64,000 nucleotides of DNA from assembly GCF_902809845.1 (NCBI RefSeq), contig NZ_CADDWI010000013.1, forward strand, positions 1 to 64,000, written 5' to 3'. The notes under the pieces were generated by a model. The model had not been told where the DNA came from. It saw only the letters and a program-made list of their open reading frames with translations, and did no database searches. Positions 14,586-22,718 of the stretch are shown here, piece after piece. Position 1 is the first letter of the stretch; every line of letters starts with the position of its first letter. The position numbers and the translations under genes are program-made. Source of the stretch: Chelativorans sp. Marseille-P2723. GTDB taxonomy: Bacteria; Pseudomonadota; Alphaproteobacteria; Rhizobiales; Rhizobiaceae.

Positions 14586-15974
14586 ATGCCTAGATCCAAC
14601 GGGAATTTCCGCGCGCTTTCAATGACAGCCGCCTTTGCCACCGCGGCGCTACTCATCCAGACCGCAGCCGGGAACGCGTGGTCTCTTGAGGAGGCGGCTG
14701 CACCCTACAAGGGGGTGACGATCCGCACGATCGGCGAAGCGCTCCCTCCCCTGGAGGCCATGAGCGCGCTTGCGCCCGAGTTCGAGGAGCGAACAGGCAT
14801 CAAGGTCGAGATCGAGATGTACGAGCATTCCGAAGCCGTAAGCAAGGTAATGCTCGACCTGAACTCCCGGCGCGGCCGCTACGATTTCATCATCCAGCCG
14901 CATCGCGAACTTGGAAAATTCGTAACCAACGGCAACGTCCAGCCGGTCGACGCTTTCCTGGAAAGCCCGGAACTGCGTGATCCGGAGTTCAAGCCCGAAG
15001 AGCAGCTCTACCAGGGACTTTGGAAAGAGATCTCCTGGTATGACCAAAAGGCATTCGGTTTTCCCTTTACCGCGCTCAGCATGTATATGTGGTATCGTTC
15101 AGATCTGCTGACGGACGAGAAGGAGAAGGAAGGCTTTAAGGCCAAGTATGGCTACGAGCTGGCGCCGGCGAAGAACTGGGATGAGTATCGCGACATCGCC
15201 GAATGGTTTACGCGAGCGGAAGAGGGGCTGTACGGGACCGCTCTGCAGGGCAAGCGGCACGAAGCGCTTTGGTACGAATGGCTCAACTTCCTCTATTCCT
15301 TCGGCGGCGACATGCTGGAGGCCAACTCGGGCTCGGAATGCGGACCGGTAATTGTCAACAGCCCCCAGGCGATCGCGGCCACGGAATATTACAAGAGCCT
15401 TAAGGAATTTTCCCCGCCCGACACGCTGAACTACTTCTGGGATGATGTCATGGCGTTGATGCAGCAGGGCACCGTCACCCAGCTCATCATGTGGAACGAC
15501 GCTACCTATGCCGTCGCCGTGGACGAATCCGTTTCGACGGTGGTGGGCAAGATGGGATTTGACATGGTCCCCGAAGGCGAAGGTGGCAGGGTGGCCCAGG
15601 CAGAGGGCTGGACCTACCTCATTCCCACCGCATCCAAGAACAAGGAGGCAGCCTATCTCTTCATTCAGTGGATGATGGATTACGATCAGCAGCTTCGCCA
15701 GCATCTGAACGGCGGCGCGACCGCACGGCCTGACGTTTATGCTTCGCCCGAGGTGCAAGAACTGCCTTATGCAAAAGCCTCGATGGCTGCGAACGAAGTG
15801 GCAAAGCCAAAGCCGACGCTGCCGCAATCGGCCCAGATGACGGATATTCTGGTGCGTGAGCTTTCCTCATTCCTGGCTGACGAGAAAACCGCCAAGGAAG
15901 CCCTCCACCGTTCGGCACAGGAAATTTCCGCGCTTCTGGGCTCCTGCGCACCAATGAAATATCCGGTGGAATGA
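14586..15974 (+). CDS. Sugar/polyol-type ABC transporter substrate-binding protein (family 1)
   Basis: A 462-residue extracellular solute-binding protein. ATG 14586 follows AAGGGGAGTG and gives a signal peptide (hydrophobic SMTAAFATAALLIQTAAGNA). The mature part shows VKIRT-type family 1 features: EERTGIKVEIEMYEHSEAV, YDFIIQPHRELGKFV, PFTALSMYMWYRSDLL and GWTYLIPTASKNKEAAYLF. Such proteins bind sugars, sugar alcohols or glycerol derivatives. Downstream diol dehydratase, dehydrogenase and aldehyde dehydrogenase genes suggest a vicinal-diol ligand. Confidence 0.9.
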   Translation: MPRSNGNFRALSMTAAFATAALLIQTAAGNAWSLEEAAAPYKGVTIRTIGEALPPLEAMSALAPEFEERTGIKVEIEMYEHSEAVSKVMLDLNSRRGRYDFIIQPHRELGKFVTNGNVQPVDAFLESPELRDPEFKPEEQLYQGLWKEISWYDQKAFGFPFTALSMYMWYRSDLLTDEKEKEGFKAKYGYELAPAKNWDEYRDIAEWFTRAEEGLYGTALQGKRHEALWYEWLNFLYSFGGDMLEANSGSECGPVIVNSPQAIAATEYYKSLKEFSPPDTLNYFWDDVMALMQQGTVTQLIMWNDATYAVAVDESVSTVVGKMGFDMVPEGEGGRVAQAEGWTYLIPTASKNKEAAYLFIQWMMDYDQQLRQHLNGGATARPDVYASPEVQELPYAKASMAANEVAKPKPTLPQSAQMTDILVRELSSFLADEKTAKEALHRSAQEISALLGSCAPMKYPVE

Positions 15975-15978
15975 CAAA

Positions 15979-16971
15979 GTGTCGTCTCAGCGCATAAGCA
16001 GAATTGCTCCCCGTGAGAGTGCAACCCTTCACCGGGAGCATGTTCCGGACAAGCCATTGCAAAGGCCACGTGGGCGTTTTCTCCTGGATCGGGGGGCGTC
16101 TCTTCCCCTGATCCTACCGGCAACCATTCTCGTCCTTATATTCCTGGTTGGACCGTTCGGATACATGACCTACACGGCCATGACCGACCTCAGTTACGCC
16201 AATCCAGACCAGAATGGCGCCTTTGTCGGTCTCGACAATTTCCGACACCTCGTCCGCAATGACCCGATCTTCTGGCATTCGTTCTGGCTGACGATCCGTT
16301 TCGTGCTTGTGGCGGTCGGCCTTGAATTCGTGTTCGGCTTTGCCATCGCCTGGCTTATCTGGCGCTTCGTTGAGCGCCAGCGGCTGCTGACGACGCTGTT
16401 TCTGGTGCCGATGATGCTCGCGCCCGTGGCCGTTGGCCTGATCTGGCGGCTTCTGCTACAGGGCGATTTTGGCATGGTCACCCATTACCTTCACAAAGTT
16501 GGCCTGCTTTCCCAGTCTTCCGCGGTCTTCTCATCGCCTTCACTGGTGATGCCTACCATCATCGCCATCGATGTTTGGCAATGGACGCCCTTTGTCACCC
16601 TGATCATCCTCGCTGGCCTGATGAGCCTGCCGAAGCCGCCCTTCGAGGCAGCCACGATGGACGGCGCAGGACCGTGGCGGCAGTTCGTGGATATCCTGCT
16701 GCCCCTGCTAAGACCCATTATCGCGCTGGTGCTCCTGTTGAGGGCTATCGATGCATTCAAAGAATTCGACAAGGTATTCATCCTAACCGGAGGCGGGCCG
16801 GGCACGATCTCCGAACTGCTGTCGATCTACGCCTACCGGGTCAACTTCAAGAACTGGGACCTTGGATACGGCGCTGCGGTCGCCTTCATGGTCTACCTCG
16901 TCGTCCTGATCATGTGCTCTGTCTTCTACAAGGCCGTATACTGGAAATCTGCTGGGGCAGCAGGGCGATGA
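15979..16971 (+). CDS. Sugar/polyol-type ABC transporter permease (MalF/UgpA-like)
   Basis: A 330-residue inner-membrane permease starting at GTG 15979, four bases after the binding-protein stop. After a basic cytoplasmic tail it has about six helices. The EAA loop PPFEAATMDGAGPWRQFVDILLP, read in two pieces, marks the family that docks on a MalK-type ATPase. TGGGPGTISELLSIYAYR is a typical MalF-side segment. The GTG start has only a weak ribosome site (GGTGGA), so coupling to the preceding gene is likely; a slightly later start is possible. Confidence 0.88.
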   Translation: MSSQRISRIAPRESATLHREHVPDKPLQRPRGRFLLDRGASLPLILPATILVLIFLVGPFGYMTYTAMTDLSYANPDQNGAFVGLDNFRHLVRNDPIFWHSFWLTIRFVLVAVGLEFVFGFAIAWLIWRFVERQRLLTTLFLVPMMLAPVAVGLIWRLLLQGDFGMVTHYLHKVGLLSQSSAVFSSPSLVMPTIIAIDVWQWTPFVTLIILAGLMSLPKPPFEAATMDGAGPWRQFVDILLPLLRPIIALVLLLRAIDAFKEFDKVFILTGGGPGTISELLSIYAYRVNFKNWDLGYGAAVAFMVYLVVLIMCSVFYKAVYWKSAGAAGR

Positions 16972-17795
16972 GCGAAATGAACAGATCCTATAAAATACTG
17001 GCGGTCGGCGTTCTTGCCTGCATCCTGGTCATCGCCCTAACGCCCTACATTTGGATGCTGCTTACTTCCTTCAAAGGCCGGCTGGATATCTTGTCGCCGG
17101 AACCGCGCTGGTTCTTCACGCCCACCTTCGACAACTATCCGGCAGTGTTCATTGACAAGGCGTATCTGCCGCTCGTGATGAACTCGCTGGTCATTTCCAT
17201 CGCGACCACCGTTCTTTCGATCTGCATCGGCGCGCCAGCGGCCTATGTGTTTGCGCGCAACGATTTCCCCGGCAAGGAAGATCTGTTCTTCTTCTTCCTC
17301 ACAACCCGCATGGCGCCTCCCATCTCCATAGCAGTCCCTCTGTTCATGTTCTTCACACTGATTGGGCTCACGGACACGATCTATTCCGTGGTTATCGCCC
17401 ATACGACATTCAACCTGTCGCTGGTGGTGTGGATGATGCGCGGCTTCTTTGCGGAGATTCCGAAAGAGATCGACGAAGCAGCCATGATGGACGGGCGCTC
17501 CAGGCTGGGGGCCTTCGTCCGTGTCATCATTCCAATGGCGGCACCGGGCCTGGCTGCGACGGCAGTGCTGTGCTTCATCCTGTCATGGAACGAGTTCCTC
17601 TACGCCTTCATCCTCGTCGCCTTTGAGGGACGTCCACTTACCGTCGGCATTCCGGGCCTGATCACGCCGCACGGAACCTTGTGGGGCCAGGTGGCCGCCG
17701 TGGCAGTAGTCGCCACCTTGCCGATCCTCATCTTCACATTCCTAGTACAGAAGCATCTGGTGCGTGGGCTGACCTTTGGGGCCGTGAAAGGCTGA
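16968..17795 (+). CDS. Sugar/polyol-type ABC transporter permease (MalG/UgpE-like)
   Basis: A 275-residue second permease, overlapping the first by four bases (ATGA). It has an N-terminal helix with TPYIWMLLTSFKG, the MalG-family opening, then NSLVISIATTVLSICIGAPA. The EAA loop is IDEAAMMDGRSRLGAFVRVI, followed by FILSWNEFLYAFIL. About six helices are expected. Together with the preceding permease it forms the channel of the importer. Confidence 0.9.
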   Translation: MSEMNRSYKILAVGVLACILVIALTPYIWMLLTSFKGRLDILSPEPRWFFTPTFDNYPAVFIDKAYLPLVMNSLVISIATTVLSICIGAPAAYVFARNDFPGKEDLFFFFLTTRMAPPISIAVPLFMFFTLIGLTDTIYSVVIAHTTFNLSLVVWMMRGFFAEIPKEIDEAAMMDGRSRLGAFVRVIIPMAAPGLAATAVLCFILSWNEFLYAFILVAFEGRPLTVGIPGLITPHGTLWGQVAAVAVVATLPILIFTFLVQKHLVRGLTFGAVKG

Positions 17796-17901
17796 GTTTG
17801 CAGGTGTTCGCTTTCCACAAGGCATAGTTCGGGCCAATTCATTAAGCCGTGCCGGTGGCATGCAATCGATCCCGTCAGGCAGGAACATACGGAGCATTTT
17901 G

Positions 17902-18954
17902 ATGGCAGTTTCCTTTGCAGATGTGACCAAGCGCTTTGCCGATGGCACGACCGCACTGGACGGGCTCAACCTGGAGTTCGAGCTCGGCGAATTTGTTGTG
18001 CTGCTGGGTCCGTCCGGTTCGGGAAAGACGACCGCATGCCGGCTGCTGGCAGGTCTGGAGATGCCGACGGAAGGGCGTATCGAAATTGGGGGCACCGATA
18101 TAACCGGCCTCCCTCCGCGCTTTCGCGACATCGGGATGGTGTTCCAGAACTATGCGCTCTACAGCCACAAAAGCGTCTATGAGAACATCGCTTACCCACT
18201 ACGAATCCGCAAGATCGCCGCTGCTGAACTGGACCAGCGGGTAAAACAGGTTGCCGATCTGTTGCAGATCGGCAGCTATCTGCACCGCCGCCCGAGCCAA
18301 TTATCCGGCGGCCAGGCGCAGCGTGTAGCGGTCGCCCGGGCATTGGTGTGGGAACCCACTATCTGCCTCATGGACGAGCCGCTTTCCAATCTTGACGCTT
18401 TGCTGCGCCTCCATATGCGCACCGAGCTCAACCGCTTGCACAAACGCCTCAACAGGACCTTCGTTTTTGTGACGCACGACCAGGAAGAGGCGATGACGCT
18501 TGCCACGCGCATCGCCGTTCTGAAGGACGGGAAACTGGTTCAGTTCGATGAGCCTCGCGCTATCTACCGCCAGCCGTCCAATCGGTTTGTGGCGGAATTT
18601 ATGGGTCGGCCAGCCATGAATACGATGGATGGCATGGTCGAGGACGGCGTGTTCCGTGCAGGTGGGGTGACCTGCAAGGTCGAATGCCGCGACGGACCGG
18701 TCACGCTTGGCATACGCCCAGAGCAGATCGGGTTCGGACAAATTGGGAGCGAGGACGGATTCTCCCTGACGCTGGATGTGAAGGAGACGGTCGAACCGGA
18801 TACACTTCTGATCTTTGCCAACGATGAGGGAACGATCACCGTCAGGACTCAGCGGGACTGTGATGACCTGGCTGCGGGGCAGCCTGTCAATCTTCGTTTT
18901 CCGATGGAGGCTCTGCATTACTTCGACGCCAGAACCGGGGAGAGGCTGCGGTGA
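17902..18954 (+). CDS. Sugar/polyol-type ABC transporter ATP-binding protein (MalK/UgpC-like)
   Basis: A 350-residue ATPase with Walker A GPSGSGKTTA, Q-loop MVFQNYALYSHKS, signature LSGGQAQRV, Walker B CLMDEPLSNLDA and H-loop VTHDQEEAMTLA. A C-terminal TOBE-like regulatory domain (VTLGIRPEQIGF) is typical of the MalK/UgpC group. ATG 17902 lies 8 bases after GGAG; the 106-base gap from the permease gene shows no obvious terminator. The stop overlaps the GTG of a small membrane protein gene. Confidence 0.92.
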   Translation: MAVSFADVTKRFADGTTALDGLNLEFELGEFVVLLGPSGSGKTTACRLLAGLEMPTEGRIEIGGTDITGLPPRFRDIGMVFQNYALYSHKSVYENIAYPLRIRKIAAAELDQRVKQVADLLQIGSYLHRRPSQLSGGQAQRVAVARALVWEPTICLMDEPLSNLDALLRLHMRTELNRLHKRLNRTFVFVTHDQEEAMTLATRIAVLKDGKLVQFDEPRAIYRQPSNRFVAEFMGRPAMNTMDGMVEDGVFRAGGVTCKVECRDGPVTLGIRPEQIGFGQIGSEDGFSLTLDVKETVEPDTLLIFANDEGTITVRTQRDCDDLAAGQPVNLRFPMEALHYFDARTGERLR

Positions 18955-19112
18955 ACGTCGCCAGCTTTGGTCCCTTATTGCTGGCCGCCATGGTGTGGTT
19001 GGGCTTCTGGCGCGTCAATAGCCGGCGCAGATGGTTCACCACCGGCGAAGTGATCTTCTGGGACGTGATCGCACTGATTGTGATTCAGCTCATTTGGCTG
19101 CGGTGGTTCTGA
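18951..19112 (+). CDS. Small membrane protein, 53 residues
   Basis: A GTG at 18951 overlaps the ATPase stop (GTGA), and the frame continues 53 codons to TGA 19110-19112. It encodes two hydrophobic segments, FGPLLLAAMVWLGFW and VIALIVIQLIWLRWF, separated by a basic, Trp-rich turn (NSRRRWFTTGEVIFW). Translational coupling, two-helix character and location between transporter and dehydratase genes argue that it is real. No family is recognised; it may be an accessory subunit of the importer. It is unlike the dehydratase reactivase proteins expected in such loci. Confidence 0.65.
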   Translation: MNVASFGPLLLAAMVWLGFWRVNSRRRWFTTGEVIFWDVIALIVIQLIWLRWF

Positions 19113-19166
19113 TCAATCCGGAAGATGCCTGGATCGGACACGAGCGAGCAGGAAAGGAGACTTGCA

Positions 19167-21431
19167 ATGACAACTCCCCCTCGTTGGCGACGCTTCGATG
19201 AATGGGATACGCGCGCCCTTCGTCACGACCAGTTCGCCGCTCAGAATTCCGAAGCAGGCTTCTCCACTTTCCAAAGTCCATGGGATCCGGCTCCCTCAGC
19301 CCGGCTGGAAAATGGACGGATCGTCGAAATCGACGGCAAGCCTGAAGCCGAGTTCGATATCATCGATTCCTTCATCGCAACGCATTTTCTCGATCCGGAC
19401 ATTGTCGAGGAAGCAATGGCGATGGATTCAACCGAGGTGGCCCGCCTGCTGGTCGACATAAATGTGCCGCGCGAGCGCCTCGAGCGGCTAGCCTGCGGCA
19501 TGACGCCAGCCAAGCTCGTTTCGGTCGTATCCGTCATGTCGGCGCTGGAGATCACCTTCGCCTATGCGAAAATGCGACAGCGCCGCACGCCAGGCAATCA
19601 GGCCCATGTCACCAACGCCAAGGACGATCCGCTGCAACTAGCCGCCGACGCAGCGACGGCGGTAGCGCTTGGTTTCGACGAGATCGAGACGACTATGCGC
19701 GTCGCTTCCAATTCCTGGGCCAACGCCATGGCCTGCGCGGTAGGAGCGGCTGTCGGGCGCGGCGGTGTCCTGTTCCAGTGCTCGATCGAAGAGGCCGAGG
19801 AACTCCAGATCGGGATGGCTGGCTTCACATCCTATGCCGAGACGGTTTCGGTCTACGGCACGGAAGCGGCCTTCGTGGACGGCGACGACACGCCCTGGTC
19901 GAAGGCGTTCCTGACAGCAGCCTATGCCTCACGTGGCATCAAGACACGCTGCACATCGGGAGCCTCCGCAGAACTGCTGATGGGCTTTCATGAGCGCAAG
20001 TCTGTTCTTTACCTGGAGGCGCGTTGCCTTTGCCTGCAAAGCGCAATGGGGGTCCAGGGAACACAGAATGGCGGCATAGACGGGGCACCGCTCACCGCAT
20101 CCATGGCAAGCGGCATGCGCGAGTTGATGGCGGAGAACCTAATTGCCGTCTGGCTGGGCCTGGAATGCGCTTCCGGCAACGACACTCGTGTGAGCGAATC
20201 GGAGATCCGGGTCGGCGCTAAGATCACTCCTTATCTGCTCGCAGGCTCAGATCTTCTGTGCTCGGGTTTCGGCTCAATCAAGAAATACGACAACTCCTTC
20301 AACCCGTCCTTGTTCAACGGAGAAGAGATCGAGGACTATCTTGCCCTGCAGCGGGACTTTGAAGTCGATGGCGGACTAACGCCGCTCGATGAGGAAGAAA
20401 CGGGCCGTTTGCGCATGCGGGCCATCGAGGCAGTCGCGGCCGTTTTCGATGAGCTGGGGCTTGCCGAGGTCAAGCCCGAGTGGATGTCTTCCGTGGCCGC
20501 TGCTTCCGGCTCGCTGGAAACGGAGACGTTCAGCCCGGGCGAGGTGACGAGGATCAGCAACAAGATCCGCGACCGGCGCCTTACAGCGCTAGATGTGGTG
20601 CGCGCGCTGGCCCGGCGCGGGTTCGAGCAGGAGGCGGAGAATCTCATGCTCATGCTGCGCCAGCGCATTTCCGGAGACTACCTGCAGACATCCGCGATCC
20701 TGCGTGACGGCAAGGTGATCAGTGCCATCAACGATCCAAACCACTATAGCGGCCCCGCTACCGGCTACAACATGACGCCGGAACGTTGGGAGAAGGTGCA
20801 GAATGTGCGCGACCTGCAAACGATTGAAAAGGTCATGGAACACGAGGCGCCGGTCGATCCGACGGCCAAAGCTTGGCTCGTGCCAGTTGGCACCGCTGGC
20901 AAAGGGAAAGACGCTCATGAGGTGGTGGTGGGCCTGAGCCCGGCATTCGGCGTTGAATTAACCCGCACGACCGCCGGGCACGATCTGATCGATGTTGTGC
21001 TGGCGCTGACCGAGGGCATCCGCGATGGCGGCGGGGTGCCACGTCTCGTCAGGATACGCCATACGGCCGACACCTCCTTCCTCGGGCTAACTGCCGCGCG
21101 TCTTTCCGGATCGGGCTATGGCATCGGGATCCAGGCCAAAGGCACTGCGGTCATCCATAAGGCAGACCGGCTGCCGCATCTGAATGTGGAGCTGTTTTCA
21201 AACTCCCCTGTCACGACGCTCGATCACTATCGGGCCATGGGACGCAACGCTGCCCTCTATACCCATGGAGAAAGTCCGGAGCCGGTGCTGGTTCCGGTCG
21301 ATGGACGATCATTGGCCGCCCGCTACCACGTGCGGGTGTCGATGCTCTATGCGATCGAGACGTCCCTGGTGGAAGCTGACGCCTCCCCGGTCGAGGTGGT
21401 GATGGAACTAGGGCAGGGAGCAATGCGATGA
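19167..21431 (+). CDS. B12-dependent diol/glycerol dehydratase, fused large and medium subunits
   Basis: A 754-residue protein. Residues 1 to about 560 match the large (alpha) subunit of adenosylcobalamin-dependent diol dehydratase, which converts 1,2-diols or glycerol to aldehydes by radical rearrangement. Active-site segments known from the Klebsiella enzyme are present: AHVTNAKDDP (His), DEIETTMRVA (Glu), YAETVSVYGTE (Glu), GVQGTQNGGI (Gln) and SGNDTRVS (Asp). From about residue 590 the protein continues into the medium (beta) subunit, with SGSGYGIGIQAKGTAVIHKA and LELF-type NVELFSNSPVTTLDHYR. The two subunits are thus one polypeptide, whereas enteric pduC and pduD are separate. ATG 19167 follows AAGGAGA. 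The small subunit gene overlaps its stop. No reactivase genes adjoin. Confidence 0.9.
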   Translation: MTTPPRWRRFDEWDTRALRHDQFAAQNSEAGFSTFQSPWDPAPSARLENGRIVEIDGKPEAEFDIIDSFIATHFLDPDIVEEAMAMDSTEVARLLVDINVPRERLERLACGMTPAKLVSVVSVMSALEITFAYAKMRQRRTPGNQAHVTNAKDDPLQLAADAATAVALGFDEIETTMRVASNSWANAMACAVGAAVGRGGVLFQCSIEEAEELQIGMAGFTSYAETVSVYGTEAAFVDGDDTPWSKAFLTAAYASRGIKTRCTSGASAELLMGFHERKSVLYLEARCLCLQSAMGVQGTQNGGIDGAPLTASMASGMRELMAENLIAVWLGLECASGNDTRVSESEIRVGAKITPYLLAGSDLLCSGFGSIKKYDNSFNPSLFNGEEIEDYLALQRDFEVDGGLTPLDEEETGRLRMRAIEAVAAVFDELGLAEVKPEWMSSVAAASGSLETETFSPGEVTRISNKIRDRRLTALDVVRALARRGFEQEAENLMLMLRQRISGDYLQTSAILRDGKVISAINDPNHYSGPATGYNMTPERWEKVQNVRDLQTIEKVMEHEAPVDPTAKAWLVPVGTAGKGKDAHEVVVGLSPAFGVELTRTTAGHDLIDVVLALTEGIRDGGGVPRLVRIRHTADTSFLGLTAARLSGSGYGIGIQAKGTAVIHKADRLPHLNVELFSNSPVTTLDHYRAMGRNAALYTHGESPEPVLVPVDGRSLAARYHVRVSMLYAIETSLVEADASPVEVVMELGQGAMR

Positions 21432-21847
21432 AAGATGTTCTGGAGCAATATCCAATCTCCGAAAAATGCCCAGAGCAGGCGGTTTCAGCCTCCGGAAAAA
21501 CCATCAACGACCTGACGCTCAGCGAGGTTCTTTCCGGCCGTATAGACGCGGAAGACATCCGCATTTCGGCCGATGTGCTGCAATTGCAGGCACGGATCGC
21601 GCGCGCTGCGGGGCGGGAAGGGCTGGCGCGAAATCTCGAGCGCGCCGCCGAACTGGTAGCCGTTCCGCAGGATATCGTCCTGGAGACTTACGAGATGCTG
21701 CGCCCGGGCAGGCTGGAGAACCCCGAGCCCCTGCGCGCCCGGGCGGAAATGCTGCGGCGGGACTATGGCGCGCACACCATTGCCGCCTTCATTGAAGAGG
21801 CAGTCGCCGTTTACCAGAGCCGCAAGCTTTTTCGCCGTCGTTACTGA
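21428..21847 (+). CDS. Diol/glycerol dehydratase small subunit
   Basis: A 139-residue protein overlapping the fused large/medium gene by four bases (ATGA). It shows the small-subunit pattern: N-terminal DVLEQYPISEKCPEQAVSAS, the TINDLTLSEVLSGRI segment, IRISADVLQLQARIA, and a C-terminal IPQ-like VPQDIVLETYEMLRPGR with AFIEEAVAVYQSR. In diol dehydratases this gamma subunit completes the alpha-beta-gamma unit. Its length is near that of the enteric homologue minus the N-terminal microcompartment-targeting part, so encapsulation in a shell is not suggested. Confidence 0.88.
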   Translation: MKDVLEQYPISEKCPEQAVSASGKTINDLTLSEVLSGRIDAEDIRISADVLQLQARIARAAGREGLARNLERAAELVAVPQDIVLETYEMLRPGRLENPEPLRARAEMLRRDYGAHTIAAFIEEAVAVYQSRKLFRRRY

Positions 21848-21864
21848 AATGGAAAGGGATAAGC

Positions 21865-22677
21865 ATGATTCTTCGCGGCAAAACCGCTATCGTGACTGCT
21901 GCGGGTTCCGGCATCGGTAGGGCCGGTTCTCTTGTAATGGCCCGTGAGGGCGCCTTCGTGGTCGTGACCGACCGCAACCTGGAGGCGGCCGAGGAAACTG
22001 TTCAGCTTATTACCCAAGCGTCAGGCAGGGCGGAAGCGCGCAGGTTGGACGTATCCGACGACGCTGCCATTAATTCGCTGATTGAGAGCGTAGCCAGCGC
22101 CCATGACCGGATCGATATCCTGCACAATCATGCCGGCGTGCAGGTTGCCGGCAGCATCGAGCAGGTGGGGAGCGAGGGGTTTGACCGCTCATGGGCAATC
22201 AATGTCCACGCTCAATTTGTCGCCTGCAAGGCGGTCATTCCAATCATGAAGCGGCAGAAGAGCGGCGTCATTCTCAACACCGCCTCCAATTCCGGCGTAT
22301 TTCTGGACCGTGAGATGACAGCCTACATAACCAGCAAGGCCGCCTCCATTACAATGACACGGCAGATCGCGCTGGATGTGGCCAGCTATGGCATCCGGGT
22401 AAACGCGCTTTGTCCGGGCTGGGTCGATACGCCTTTCAACGACCCTTACACACGACAGCTTGGCGGAAGGGCGGCGCTTGAGCATTCCATCAAGAACGTG
22501 GTGCCGATGGGACGATTTGCAACGCCGGAAGAAATCGCCGAAGTCATATTGTTCATGGTATCCGACCGCTCCTCCTACATGACCGGCCACGCACTGGTTG
22601 CCGATGGCGGTGAATCGCTTGCGGGGGGAACCAACGCAGGTTCGGCGCTACCGGAGGAAGCGGCGGCGCTCGTATAA
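21865..22677 (+). CDS. SDR family oxidoreductase
   Basis: A 270-residue classical short-chain dehydrogenase with intact motifs: TAAGSGIGRAG at the nucleotide loop, NHAGVQV, catalytic-site TASNSG and YITSK. The C-terminal VADGGESLAGG is typical. It starts 17 bases after the dehydratase small subunit behind AAAGGG, so it is cotranscribed. It probably oxidises a hydroxyl of the imported polyol or reduces the aldehyde from the dehydratase. The order cannot be decided from sequence. Confidence 0.85.
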   Translation: MILRGKTAIVTAAGSGIGRAGSLVMAREGAFVVVTDRNLEAAEETVQLITQASGRAEARRLDVSDDAAINSLIESVASAHDRIDILHNHAGVQVAGSIEQVGSEGFDRSWAINVHAQFVACKAVIPIMKRQKSGVILNTASNSGVFLDREMTAYITSKAASITMTRQIALDVASYGIRVNALCPGWVDTPFNDPYTRQLGGRAALEHSIKNVVPMGRFATPEEIAEVILFMVSDRSSYMTGHALVADGGESLAGGTNAGSALPEEAAALV

Positions 22678-22718
22678 GCAGGCAGCGATGGTCGATTGTT
22701 GGGATAGGGAGCAGGAAA

